From Rhodobacteraceae bacterium HLUCCO07 (lineage in GTDB: Bacteria; Pseudomonadota; Alphaproteobacteria; Rhodobacterales; Rhodobacteraceae): a stretch of DNA of 64,000 nt. Shown piece by piece: positions 34,374 through 42,943 of this stretch. The DNA lies in NCBI GenBank assembly GCA_001314705.1, contig LJSU01000018.1:120308-184307 (forward strand). The letters run 5' to 3'. The notes beneath the pieces were generated by a model that did no database searches, had not been told where the DNA came from, and worked only from the letters and a program-made list of their open reading frames with translations. How positions within the stretch are numbered: the first letter of the stretch is position 1; every line of letters starts with the position of its first letter. The position numbers were made by a program, and so were the translations under genes.

Positions 34374-35572
34374 GCCGTGGCCCCCTCGTCTTGTTGTGCA
34401 CTGACTTTCCGGGTCGCCTCGACAATCGCGCGGGCACCGTCCAACAGCGAAGCACCGGATGGCAGATAGGTAACGCCACCGATTTGCGCCGCGAGCGCCC
34501 TTGCCTCGGCCTCACGTGGGCCGAGGAGCCGCAGGATGATCGGAAATCGTGATGTGTCCACCTTGTTGCGCTGCACTGAATTGGCGAGCGCCTCAACCAC
34601 CCTGTCCACCGGTGCCATCTGAAGATGGTTGTAGCCGATCAGAAGGCTCCGGCTGCGCGGGTTGGTGAATACGGCATCAAGCACGGCCTCGGTCTTGACG
34701 GTGCCGGGGGCGGGGCTGATGTCGGAATGGTTGGCAGGTCGTCCGCCAAGATCGACGATCATGTCATGCTGAAGAAGCCCCGCACCACCGCCAGCGACAA
34801 GCAAACCTATATCGCCATCGAGTTCCACATAGCGCGCATCCCCACCCGGGTTTGCCCGGTTGACATCGTTGACCATTCGTTCACGGGGATTGTCGGGCCG
34901 TTGCGATGGAACCTCCGAGAGTTCCGGATGACGCCCGAGCGCACCGTCATCTATTTCGATCATCGTGCCCACCATCGAAAGGCGCCCGTCTGCATCTACC
35001 GCAAGCGGGTTGATTTCCATCATTTCAGCGTCCAGCTCCACAAACGCGCGCCAGAGCCTTGCCGTGAGGCGTCCGACATCGGCAAGCGAGCGACCTTTCA
35101 ATCCGGCTCGTGACCAAAGGTCGATGGCTTCCCATGGCCGCAATCCCTTCAAGGGGTCGATTGGCGTCGTGACGATCCGTTCGGGCGTGGTCGCATGGAC
35201 CTGTTCGATCTCGACGCCACCGGCTGTTGAGATCGTGATCATCGGCACCCGGTCGGAAAAGCTGAATGCGAGATAGAATTCCTGCGCAATCTCGGCACCT
35301 TTCTCGACATAGATCCGATCCACATAGCCCAGATCGGTTTGCCGCCCCAGCATCTCGGATGCGGCGTCTTCCGCATCGGCAGCCCCGACCAGGCGCACAA
35401 GACCACTCTTGCCTCGCCTGCCCGTTGGCAAAAGCGCCTTCAAGGCAACCGTTCCCCCGAACTCCGAGGCCAGTTCCCCGACCCTGGCCGCCGTTTCGGC
35501 CGGTGCACCTTCCGGCACCGGGAGTTTCAGTCGCCGCATGAGGCTTTTCGCAATATCTTCCGTGAGTTTCAT
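34370..35572 (-). CDS. Succinyl-CoA ligase beta-like subunit (SucC/MtkA family)
   Basis: A 400-residue ATP-grasp beta subunit paired with the SucD-like gene downstream (ATGA overlap). The N-terminal ATP-grasp fold includes FGGTVALKALLPTGRRGKSGLV and a metal-site segment MMEINPLAVDADG; the C-terminal CoA-ligase domain starts near GDIGLLVAGGGAGLLQHDMI. The sequence departs from canonical SucC in several blocks, so a specialised acyl substrate is inferred. The promoter is predicted upstream (35644-35673), with a TGTTAACA palindrome between -35 and -10. Confidence 0.83.
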   Translation of the reverse strand: MKLTEDIAKSLMRRLKLPVPEGAPAETAARVGELASEFGGTVALKALLPTGRRGKSGLVRLVGAADAEDAASEMLGRQTDLGYVDRIYVEKGAEIAQEFYLAFSFSDRVPMITISTAGGVEIEQVHATTPERIVTTPIDPLKGLRPWEAIDLWSRAGLKGRSLADVGRLTARLWRAFVELDAEMMEINPLAVDADGRLSMVGTMIEIDDGALGRHPELSEVPSQRPDNPRERMVNDVNRANPGGDARYVELDGDIGLLVAGGGAGLLQHDMIVDLGGRPANHSDISPAPGTVKTEAVLDAVFTNPRSRSLLIGYNHLQMAPVDRVVEALANSVQRNKVDTSRFPIILRLLGPREAEARALAAQIGGVTYLPSGASLLDGARAIVEATRKVSAQQDEGATA

Positions 35573-35643
35573 GCAACCTCCCAGTCATTTTCTCATGTCG
35601 CTGTCGCCAGGCGAGCGTTCAGGATGGACATTCCCTTTAGGGT

Positions 35644-35675
35644 ATTAAAGAATGTTAACAAAAGCATTGTCAAAC
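35644..35675. promoter_or_regulatory. Divergent promoter region sucC-like / carboxyltransferase 1 with GntR-type operator
   Basis: On the minus strand TTGACA (plus 35668-35673) and TTTAAT (35644-35649) are 18 bases apart, a good sigma-70 promoter for the sucC-like gene. Between them is the palindrome TGTTAACA (35653-35660, in AATGTTAACAAA), close to the TGTTGACA core at 40283, 48920 and 53318. A repressor bound here would block the promoter. The carboxyltransferase start on the other strand is 28 bases beyond. Confidence 0.55.
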
Positions 35676-35702
35676 AAAAAGCCGCAGCAAAGGAGATCGC
35701 AT

Positions 35703-37262
35703 ATGTCGTGGCAACCGGAAGTGGATGAAATCGCGAAGCGAAGCGCATGGGCCGAAGAGATGGGAGGACGCGAGGGCGTCACCCGCCAGAAAGCCCGTGG
35801 ACGCCAGACGATTCGCGAACGAATCGCCGCCCTCGTTGATCCGGGGTCGTTCCGGGAAGTGGGCAAACTGGCAGGAACAGGTGAATATGCCGACGGCAAA
35901 CCTGTCTCGGTCACGCCGTCCTCCTATGTCATGGGATTGGCAAGGATCGACGGACGCGACGTCGCAATTGGCGGCGAGGATTTCACCGTGCGCGGTGGGA
36001 CCGGATCGACCGCACGCCGCAAGGGCGGACAAGGCGGGTTTGTCGAGGACCTAGCCCATGAATACCGGATTCCCCTGGTCAACCTGATCGACGGCGCGGG
36101 GGGATCGGTCACCTCGCTCAAGCGCCGCGGCTACGCGCCGATGCCGGGGACGGATGATTTCGGGCGCTCGGTCGAGCTTCTGGGCGAGGTTCCCGTGGTC
36201 ACCTCCGTGTTGGGAACGGCGGCCGGCGGGCCGGCGGCACGGGCGATGCTGGCGCATTTCTCCATGATGGTCCGGGAAACGTCACAGGTATTCGCCGCAG
36301 GTCCGGCTGTGGTCGAACGCGCGCTGGGCGAGACCCTGACTGCCGATGAACTGGGCGGGGCTTCGGTCGCGGTGGATATCGCGGGGTCAATCGACAATGC
36401 GTACCCGTCAGAAGCCGAGAGCTTTGAAGCCATACGCAGGTTCCTCGGTTACATGCCGCAAAATGCCTGGTCGGCACCGCCCTTCGTCGAGACCGACGAT
36501 CCGGTAGACAGGCGCGATGACAGGCTCTTGTCACTGGTCCCACGCAACCGGCGGCAGGCCTACAGCATGCACAAACTGATGTCGATCATCGCGGACGAGG
36601 GATCAACCTTCGAGATCCAGCCCACTTTCGGCAGATCCATCATCACCCAGTTCGCACGTTTCGGTGGCCATGTCGCAGGGCTGATCGGAAACAACCCGAT
36701 GCATTATGGTGGCGCACTCGATGCGGACGGCGCACAGAAGATGACCCACTTCATAGATCTGTGCAATCAGTTCGGCATCCCGATCATCTATCTGGCCGAC
36801 GTCCCGGGCTTCATGATCGGCTCCGCCGCGGAACGTTCCGGCGTGTTGCGGGCAGGGGTGCGCGCGGTATATGCCGGGCTTCAGGCCAGCGTGCCATGCA
36901 TGACCGTCATCATCCGCAAATGCTACGGCATGGCCGGGATGGCGATGGTCAATCAGAAGGGGCTGAACCTGAAACTCGCCTGGCCATCAGGTGAATGGGG
37001 ATCGTTGCCGGTCGAAGGCGGCGTGGCGGTCGCCTTTCGGCGCGAAATCGCGACGGCGCCCGATCCGGCCGCGCGAGAGGCGGAGCTCGAGGCGGAATTC
37101 CGCACCTACGCCAATCCCTTCAGAACCGCAGAGGCTTTTGCCGTGGAAGACATCATTGATCCGCGCGACACACGGTTCCACCTCTGCCGCCAGATCGAGG
37201 CGGCACAGGAAAGGTTGCGCACCGACCGGGGTCCGCGCCCGCAAGTCGGGGTCCGGCCATGA
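35703..37262 (+). CDS. Acyl-CoA carboxylase carboxyltransferase subunit 1
   Basis: A 519-residue biotin-dependent carboxyltransferase (crotonase-like beta subunit). The ATG at 35703 has AAGGAG upstream; the ORF starts earlier. The N-half has IPLVNLIDGAGGSVTSLKRRG and TSVLGTAAGGPAARAML (oxyanion loop); the C-half has IIYLADVPGFMIGSAAE, RKCYGMAGMAM and a LAWPSGEWGSLPVEGG segment, ending with IIDPRDTR. Its N-terminus (MSWQPEVDEIAKR) closely resembles that of subunit 2 (MSWQKEVDEIARR), so the two may form a heteromer or be recent paralogues. It is a single gene converging on the biotin carboxylase gene. The acyl substrate is unknown. Confidence 0.88.
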   Translation: MSWQPEVDEIAKRSAWAEEMGGREGVTRQKARGRQTIRERIAALVDPGSFREVGKLAGTGEYADGKPVSVTPSSYVMGLARIDGRDVAIGGEDFTVRGGTGSTARRKGGQGGFVEDLAHEYRIPLVNLIDGAGGSVTSLKRRGYAPMPGTDDFGRSVELLGEVPVVTSVLGTAAGGPAARAMLAHFSMMVRETSQVFAAGPAVVERALGETLTADELGGASVAVDIAGSIDNAYPSEAESFEAIRRFLGYMPQNAWSAPPFVETDDPVDRRDDRLLSLVPRNRRQAYSMHKLMSIIADEGSTFEIQPTFGRSIITQFARFGGHVAGLIGNNPMHYGGALDADGAQKMTHFIDLCNQFGIPIIYLADVPGFMIGSAAERSGVLRAGVRAVYAGLQASVPCMTVIIRKCYGMAGMAMVNQKGLNLKLAWPSGEWGSLPVEGGVAVAFRREIATAPDPAAREAELEAEFRTYANPFRTAEAFAVEDIIDPRDTRFHLCRQIEAAQERLRTDRGPRPQVGVRP

Positions 37263-37272
37263 GCCGGACCCC
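37248..37272. terminator. Hairpin between convergent carboxyltransferase 1 and biotin carboxylase genes
   Basis: A perfect 10-bp stem GGGGTCCGGC / GCCGGACCCC with a 5-base loop spans the stop codon of the plus-strand gene in the 27-base convergent gap. It could end transcription in both directions, though no T-run follows. Confidence 0.5.
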
Positions 37273-37289
37273 CCGTCCTCGACAGGCGC

Positions 37290-38648
37290 TCACGCCATAA
37301 GGGACTTGCGCCTTTCCTCGACAAAGCCGGTCCAGATCTCACCGGCCCTGAAATCGGGATCGTTCAGAACCGCGATGAGAAACGCGCGGTTCGTCGCAGG
37401 CCCTTCGACCCGGGTCGCCTCGAGCGCGGCGCGCAGACGATCAATTGCGATGGCACGATCCTCGCCCCAGGCGATGAGCTTGGCAATCATCGGGTCATAA
37501 TAGGGCGTGATCGTATCTCCGATTCGCACCCCGGCATCGACCCTGATGCCTTCCATCTTGTCGGGAAGATCGAATGCCGCAAGCTTGCCCGGCGATGGCA
37601 GGAAGTTCTTCGCCGGGTTCTCGGCGTAGAGGCGACATTCGATCGCCACGCCGGAGCTCGAGACCGAGGCGAGCGTATCATGCAACTCCTCGCCCGCCGC
37701 AAGCCGCAACTGCAACCCCACGAGATCGCACCCGGTAACCATCTCCGTAACCGGGTGCTCAACCTGGATGCGGGTGTTCATCTCGAGAAAGAAATACTCG
37801 CCGGTTTCCGCATCAGCCACGAACTCGACCGTTCCGGCCCCGGTATAGTTCTGTGACGCGGCAAGCGCGCGTGCCGATTCCGCCATTCCGGCCACTGACT
37901 CGGCCGAGAAGCCCGGGGCCGGACTTTCCTCGATGATCTTCTGGAATCGCCGTTGCAACGAGCAGTCACGCTCGAACAGGTGAACGGCACGTCCATCGCC
38001 GAAGCCGAAGACCTGGATTTCGATATGCCTGGCCTTGGGAATGAACCGCTCCAGATAGACCGAGCCATCGCCGAAGCTGCGCTCGGCCATGGACTGCGTC
38101 GCCTCGACGGTCTTGCGCAGCTTCTCCACGCTGTCCACACGCCGCATGCCGATACCGCCCCCGCCGGCCGCAGCCTTGACCAGAAGAGGATAGCCGACAG
38201 CTTCGGCCATCTCTTCGAGGCCATCCAGACCTCCGGGCAGTAGCCGGTCGGATCCTTGCGCAACCGGAACACCCGCCTTCTGGGCGAGTTGGCGGGCACG
38301 CTGCTTGTCACCCATGGCCTCGATCGTTTCCGGACGCGGGCCGACCCAGATCAATCCAGCGTCCATGACCGCACGGGCGAAATCCGCGTTCTCGGCCATG
38401 AAACCATAGCCGGGATGGATCGCATCGGCTCCCGTTTCCTGTGCCGCGGCAAGAATCGCATCCTGCCGAAGATAGCTCTCGGCAGCAGGCGGCGGGCCGA
38501 TCCGCACAGACGCATCGGCCATTTCGACATGCATCGCATCCGCATCCGCGTCCGAATGGACCGCGACAGCCTCAAGCCCGAGATTCCGGGCGGCCCGGAT
38601 CACGCGACAGGCGATCTCGCCTCGATTGGCAACCAGTATTCGTTTCAT
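37290..38648 (-). CDS. Biotin carboxylase subunit of the acyl-CoA carboxylase
   Basis: A 452-residue ATP-grasp biotin carboxylase that charges biotin with bicarbonate. The start at 38648 (MKRILVANRGEIACRV) follows GGAGCAGGAA. Motifs are HPGYGFMAENADFA, the ATP-binding KAAAGGGGIGMR, EMNTRIQVEHPVTEMVTG (catalytic Glu/Arg region) and a C-terminal AIDRLRAALEATRV. It is a free-standing subunit: there is no fused transcarboxylase-bridging or biotin carrier domain as in PccA. It is the only biotin carboxylase in the block, so it probably serves all three carboxyltransferases or one mixed complex. It starts 13 bases after the carboxyltransferase 2 stop. Confidence 0.92.
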   Translation of the reverse strand: MKRILVANRGEIACRVIRAARNLGLEAVAVHSDADADAMHVEMADASVRIGPPPAAESYLRQDAILAAAQETGADAIHPGYGFMAENADFARAVMDAGLIWVGPRPETIEAMGDKQRARQLAQKAGVPVAQGSDRLLPGGLDGLEEMAEAVGYPLLVKAAAGGGGIGMRRVDSVEKLRKTVEATQSMAERSFGDGSVYLERFIPKARHIEIQVFGFGDGRAVHLFERDCSLQRRFQKIIEESPAPGFSAESVAGMAESARALAASQNYTGAGTVEFVADAETGEYFFLEMNTRIQVEHPVTEMVTGCDLVGLQLRLAAGEELHDTLASVSSSGVAIECRLYAENPAKNFLPSPGKLAAFDLPDKMEGIRVDAGVRIGDTITPYYDPMIAKLIAWGEDRAIAIDRLRAALEATRVEGPATNRAFLIAVLNDPDFRAGEIWTGFVEERRKSLMA

Positions 38649-38661
38649 TTCCTGCTCCCTG

Positions 38662-40218
38662 TCAAATGCGAATCGTGCGGCTCTTGACGCCCAACTGCTC
38701 AGGCAGCAGCCGCCAGGCATCATCCAGCCATTCGTTCAACAAGGAACGCGTTTCGCGGGGGTCGATGATATCGGGAACCTTGAACCGTTCGGCCGTGAGG
38801 AACGGTGATTCAAGATGATCATACATCTGTTCCAGCTCGGCCAGCCGCGCGGCGCGATCCTCCGGTGACAGCGCCTCGAGCTCCTTGCGATAGGCCGCTT
38901 CCACACCGCCGCTGACCGGGATCGACCCCCAGCGCGCCGACGGCCAGGCATAGTGAAGGTTCAGCCCCTGAAGGCGCCCATATGTCGTTCCGGCCAGTCC
39001 ATAGAGGCGCCGGACGATGATCGCACACCAGGGCACCTGGCTTTGTTCGATCGCCGAAACGACGCGAACGGATCCCTTGACCGTTCCCTGAAGCTCGGCC
39101 TCGGGGCCCACAACGGTGCCCGGCTGATCGACGAAATTCACCACCGGAAGATGGAACGTGTCGCAAAGGTCGATGAAGGTCTCCATCTTCTCCGCAGCAC
39201 CCCGGGTCAGGCCACCGCCATAGTGCATCGGGTCATTGGCGATCACGCCCACGGGCCGCCCGTCGAGCCGGGCAAAGCAGGTCACGACCGACCGGCCGTA
39301 ATGCCTGGTCAGTTCGAAAACCGAACCCTTGTCCATGACCAGTTCGATCAGGCGCCGAGGCTTGTAGATGCGCCGCCGGTCGCGCGGGATGATCGAGAGA
39401 AGCTCCTCTTCGCGGCGGTCGCGCGGATCGTCACATTCGGTGACGGGCGGAATCTCAAAGACGCTGGAGGGCAGATAGGACAGGAACTTGCGCACCATCT
39501 CGAAGGCTTCTTCCTCGGATTCGGCCTCGTTGCCGATCACGCCGCTGCCCCGCACATGGACCTTCGAGCCGCCGAGGTCTTCCTTGTCGACCTTCACACC
39601 CATGCCCCGCTCGACCACGGGCGGGCCGCCCGCGAAAACCTGCGAGGTTCCCTTGACCATGACCGAGTAATGCGCACAGGCCGCCTTGAGCGCCCCGAGT
39701 CCGGCACAGGGGCCAAGGGCCAGCCCGACAACCGGAATATATCCCAGTTTCGAGGCCATCAGCCATGTCGGATAACCCGGAATCTTGGTCGATGCCTGCT
39801 GTTCCAGGAGGCGCACACTGCCACCAGCACTCTCGACGAGGCGAATCAGTGGGATACGCATCTCGAGAGCATAGTTCTCGGCGTAGATCCATTTCTCCGA
39901 AACAGTCGCCTCCGAGGAACCGCCGCGAATCGTCCAGTCGTCGCCGTCAACCGACACCTTGCGCCCGTTGATCTTGATGGTTCCGATCACAGCGTTGGAT
40001 GGTCTTACCGATACAAGATTGTGGTTCTCGTCATAGGTCGCCTTGCCAGCCAAGGCGCCCAACTCATGAAAACTGCCTGGATCGGCGAGCTTGTCTATAC
40101 GTTCGCGAACTGTGAAACGTCCGGCTGCATGTTGACGCTCGACCGCTTCAGCTCCGCCAAGGTCTTCTGCGATCTTTCTGCGTCTTGCTATTTCATCGAC
40201 TTCTTTTTGCCAGCTCAT
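38662..40218 (-). CDS. Acyl-CoA carboxylase carboxyltransferase subunit 2
   Basis: A 518-residue carboxyltransferase of the same family as subunit 1. Visible features are the N-terminal MSWQKEVDEIARR, VRERIDKLADPGSF, IPLIRLVESAGGSVRLLEQ, VGLALGPCAGLGALKAA, LPVVNFVDQPGTVVGPEAE, RRLYGLAGTTYG and HYAWPSARWGSIPVSGG, and the C-terminal DIIDPRETR. It heads a two-gene unit with the biotin carboxylase. The 125-base intergenic region to subunit 3 carries the ATTGTTGACATT palindrome. Substrate specificity cannot be set from sequence; similarity to methylmalonyl-CoA-type carboxyltransferases is only general. Confidence 0.88.
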   Translation of the reverse strand: MSWQKEVDEIARRRKIAEDLGGAEAVERQHAAGRFTVRERIDKLADPGSFHELGALAGKATYDENHNLVSVRPSNAVIGTIKINGRKVSVDGDDWTIRGGSSEATVSEKWIYAENYALEMRIPLIRLVESAGGSVRLLEQQASTKIPGYPTWLMASKLGYIPVVGLALGPCAGLGALKAACAHYSVMVKGTSQVFAGGPPVVERGMGVKVDKEDLGGSKVHVRGSGVIGNEAESEEEAFEMVRKFLSYLPSSVFEIPPVTECDDPRDRREEELLSIIPRDRRRIYKPRRLIELVMDKGSVFELTRHYGRSVVTCFARLDGRPVGVIANDPMHYGGGLTRGAAEKMETFIDLCDTFHLPVVNFVDQPGTVVGPEAELQGTVKGSVRVVSAIEQSQVPWCAIIVRRLYGLAGTTYGRLQGLNLHYAWPSARWGSIPVSGGVEAAYRKELEALSPEDRAARLAELEQMYDHLESPFLTAERFKVPDIIDPRETRSLLNEWLDDAWRLLPEQLGVKSRTIRI

Positions 40219-40280
40219 ACGGGATTCCCTCTTTGTATCTCCATCACCGGACGCGCCAGTGTGGGGTCAGCGTAACAAGT

Positions 40281-40294
40281 ATTGTTGACATTGT
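40281..40294. promoter_or_regulatory. Candidate GntR operator between carboxyltransferase 2 and 3
   Basis: ATTGTTGACATTGT contains the octamer TGTTGACA (40283-40290) in a near-palindrome. It lies 63 bases upstream of subunit 2 and 50 bases upstream of subunit 3. TTGACA could also be the -35 of the plus-strand promoter, which would place the operator over it. Confidence 0.5.
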
Positions 40295-40343
40295 GAATGA
40301 TTTCATCATCAATCGGAGTCAGATTACGAGCGGAGGAAACACA

Positions 40344-41882
40344 ATGTCCCGACACGAAGAGCTTGCCGATGATCTGGAGACACGCCGCAAGCGCGTTCTT
40401 GAAATGGGTGGCCAGAAAAAACTGGCCGCGCGCAAGGCGGCAGGCCAACTCAATGCACGGGAGCGAATCGATCACCTGTTCGATCCGGAAAGCTTTGCCG
40501 AAACCGGAATGCTCGCCACGTCGCACATCCCCGCGATGCGTGAGAAGTCGCCCGCGGACGGCAAGGTTTGCGGCTATGGGCGGATCGAGGGGCGGCCCGC
40601 AGCGATGGTCTCCTGCGACATCACCACGCTGGGCGCATCATCAAGCCTGACCAATGTTCGCAAGATGGGGCATCTTCGTCGCACCGCCATTCGCAATGGC
40701 ATGCCGATGATCTTCCTGAACGAAACATCCGGTGCGCGCATCCCCGATACCATGGGCGCCCAAGGCACGGGAGCCTTGGGCCAAGACCCCGAACAGTTCA
40801 TCCGCGGCCGTGAAATCCCCTATGTTTCGGCTTGCCTTGGGCCGAGCTACGGCACCGGCACGTGGTACACCATGTTGTCGGATTTCGTGGTGATGCGCAA
40901 AGGTGCATGCCTTGCGGTCTCTTCGCCGCGCGTGACCTCGCTGGCGATTGGCGAAGAGGTGCAACTCGAGGAACTGGGCGGCTGGAAGCTGCACACCGAA
41001 AAGACCGGCCTTGTCGATTACGCGGTGGACAGCGATGAAGAGGCGCTCGATCTGATAAAGCGGTTCCTGTCCTATCTGCCCTCCCACGCCGAGGAGCTTC
41101 CGCCGGCGGTCGAGCCGCCGGACGAAAGCCAGTATGATGGGTCTGCGATCACCGACATCGTTCCGGCCGAGCGCCAGAAGGTCTATGACGTGCGCAAACT
41201 CATCGCCGCGATCGCCGATCCGGACTCGGTTTTCGAGCTCAAACCGCGATTCGGACGGGTCGCCACGACTGCCCTGACGCGCATGGGCGGCAAGGTGGTC
41301 GGTGTGGTGGCCACGAACCCGATGTTCAAGGGGGGGGCCCTCGACCCGGACGGATGCGACAAGATCACCAGCTTTCTGGTCCTCTGCGACAGCTTTCACA
41401 TACCGATCGTGATGCTGACCGATACGCCGGGTTTCCTGATCGGTGTCGAGGGCGAAAGGCGCAAGGCACCGGGGAAAATCATGAACTTCATGTCCGCATT
41501 GCAAATGTGCAGCGTGCCGAAGCTCTCGATCGTGACCCGCAAATCCTATGGGCAGGCCTATCTGAACATGGGCGGCTCGCGCAACTCGGACGAGATGGCA
41601 GCCTGGACGACCGCGGACGTGGGTTTCATGGACCCGAATATCGGTGTCAATGTGATCTACGGGGTGACGGCGGAAAGCGACCCGCAAAAATTCGAGGAAC
41701 TCAAGGCGGAAATATCTCGGGAAACATCGGCCTATGATCTTGCCGCGATCTATTCGGCACAATCGGTCCTTGATCCCCGAGAGACGCGCCAATGGCTGTT
41801 GTCGATGCTGGACGTGCATTCCCGGGGCAGGGATCGCGGCTTTTCGCGTCGGGCACTCGCCACCTGGCCAACCACATTCTGA
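40344..41882 (+). CDS. Acyl-CoA carboxylase carboxyltransferase subunit 3
   Basis: A 512-residue carboxyltransferase, more distant from subunits 1 and 2. The ATG at 40344 follows GGAGGAAAC; the ORF start at 40185 lies inside the neighbour. Features are LNARERIDHLFDPESFAETGM, MIFLNETSGARIPDTMGAQG, SACLGPSYGTGTWYTML, PIVMLTDTPGFLIG, TRKSYGQAYLNMGG and TTADVGFMDPNIGVNVIYG, with C-terminal VLDPRETR. The usual AWPT/AWPS motif before the second oxyanion loop is AWTTADVG here, which points to a different acyl specificity. It is followed after 49 bases by the biotin carrier gene. Confidence 0.88.
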   Translation: MSRHEELADDLETRRKRVLEMGGQKKLAARKAAGQLNARERIDHLFDPESFAETGMLATSHIPAMREKSPADGKVCGYGRIEGRPAAMVSCDITTLGASSSLTNVRKMGHLRRTAIRNGMPMIFLNETSGARIPDTMGAQGTGALGQDPEQFIRGREIPYVSACLGPSYGTGTWYTMLSDFVVMRKGACLAVSSPRVTSLAIGEEVQLEELGGWKLHTEKTGLVDYAVDSDEEALDLIKRFLSYLPSHAEELPPAVEPPDESQYDGSAITDIVPAERQKVYDVRKLIAAIADPDSVFELKPRFGRVATTALTRMGGKVVGVVATNPMFKGGALDPDGCDKITSFLVLCDSFHIPIVMLTDTPGFLIGVEGERRKAPGKIMNFMSALQMCSVPKLSIVTRKSYGQAYLNMGGSRNSDEMAAWTTADVGFMDPNIGVNVIYGVTAESDPQKFEELKAEISRETSAYDLAAIYSAQSVLDPRETRQWLLSMLDVHSRGRDRGFSRRALATWPTTF

Positions 41883-41931
41883 CGAACCGAATCACTCAAC
41901 AGACCAAAGAAAGAAAGGTAGAATAGACACC

Positions 41932-42153
41932 ATGGCTGAAGAAAAAATCTGCTCGGAAATCACCGGAACCGTCTGGAAGATCGAAATGGGCGTGGGCGAT
42001 TCCGTCGAAGAAGACGATGTAATCATGATCCTTGAATCCATGAAAATGGAAATACCGGTACTCGCACCATGCGCGGGCACGCTTAAGGAGTTTCTTGTAG
42101 ATGAAGGAAGCGCAATAGCAGAAGACCAAGTCATTGCCATTGTCGACACCTGA
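41932..42153 (+). CDS. Free-standing biotin carboxyl carrier protein (73 aa)
   Basis: A minimal biotinyl domain of 73 residues. The biotinylation motif ESMKMEIP (target Lys between the two Met) sits in the middle, with the flanking lipoyl-fold strands (GTVWKIEMGVGDSV and GTLKEFLVDEGSAI). It has no linker or dimerisation domain of the AccB type. It is the only biotin acceptor in the block and would carry carboxybiotin from the biotin carboxylase to the carboxyltransferases. It is co-transcribed with subunit 3 and followed by the GntR gene. Its base composition looks lower in GC than its neighbours. Confidence 0.92.
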   Translation: MAEEKICSEITGTVWKIEMGVGDSVEEDDVIMILESMKMEIPVLAPCAGTLKEFLVDEGSAIAEDQVIAIVDT

Positions 42154-42183
42154 TTCTATAGGTCGTGCTCAGATAAACAATGA

Positions 42184-42936
42184 GTGTTTCGACTGGAATC
42201 TGATGTGACCTTGGGAAGTGTAAATCGTCTTGAACACAGTTTGGGATCAATCCGCCCGGGCCTGACGGAAGGGCCACAGGCCCTTTCGCTTGCCGAGCAA
42301 ATCGCGACGCAACTCGCGGAATCGATCATAAACGAGGAATACGCGCCTGGAGCCCGAATACACGAGATTGCCGTTTCCGAGCAATTTCAGGTGAGTCGGG
42401 GACCAGTGCGTGAGGCATTGCGCATTCTCGAAAACGCCGGCCTGGTCTCGATCCAGCCAAGGCGCGGCGCCATCGTGACCAACCTGACGGTGGCGGAAGT
42501 CGATGACATTTTCGAAATCCGCGCCGTTCTCGTCGGACTGGCGGCGCGGCGCCTGGCGCGCAGCTCCCCGCCCAAGAACCTGTCCCAGATCGAAGAACGG
42601 ATCGCGAAGCTCCAGCATCTGACAACGCAGGCCGATCAGGATGCAGCGCGCTATGTCACGATCAGTCAGGAGTTGAGCTTTCTTCTCTGCGCGGGCACAG
42701 GAAGCGAACAGCTCACGTCGATCGTCTATTCCCTGTTCCACCAGACCATTCGTTACACACGCATCGGCCTGTCAACGCCCGAGCGGCGACAGACCTCGGC
42801 CAAGACCTGGGCAAAATTGCTGGAGTATATTCGCGCCGGCGCAGAAGACGACGCGGAAAGGACCGCCCGCGAACTGGTCGATAATTCGCGGGCAATGGCG
42901 ATCAAGATGCTGCGCAGCGAAGAGGGCACCAGCTGA
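42184..42936 (+). CDS. GntR-family regulator with FCD domain
   Basis: A 250-residue regulator. The winged helix-turn-helix (about residues 40-110) includes EQFQVSRGPVREALRILENAGLVSIQPRRGAIV; a helical FCD ligand-binding domain fills the C-terminus (IFEIRAVLVGLAARRL onwards). The start is a GTG directly after an in-frame TGA at 42181; no good ribosome binding site is visible, so translation may be coupled to the carrier gene 30 bases upstream, or a later GTG at 42205 is used. FadR/FCD regulators bind near-palindromic operators and respond to organic acids. The repeated TGTTGACA palindromes in the block are the best candidates for its sites; this is inferred. Confidence 0.87.
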   Translation: MFRLESDVTLGSVNRLEHSLGSIRPGLTEGPQALSLAEQIATQLAESIINEEYAPGARIHEIAVSEQFQVSRGPVREALRILENAGLVSIQPRRGAIVTNLTVAEVDDIFEIRAVLVGLAARRLARSSPPKNLSQIEERIAKLQHLTTQADQDAARYVTISQELSFLLCAGTGSEQLTSIVYSLFHQTIRYTRIGLSTPERRQTSAKTWAKLLEYIRAGAEDDAERTARELVDNSRAMAIKMLRSEEGTS

Positions 42937-42943
42937 GCTTGCC

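Noticed and set aside
42937-42943. Possible terminator between the GntR gene and the convergent acyl-CoA synthetase gene
   Set aside because: The gap is only seven bases and no hairpin with a T-run is visible.
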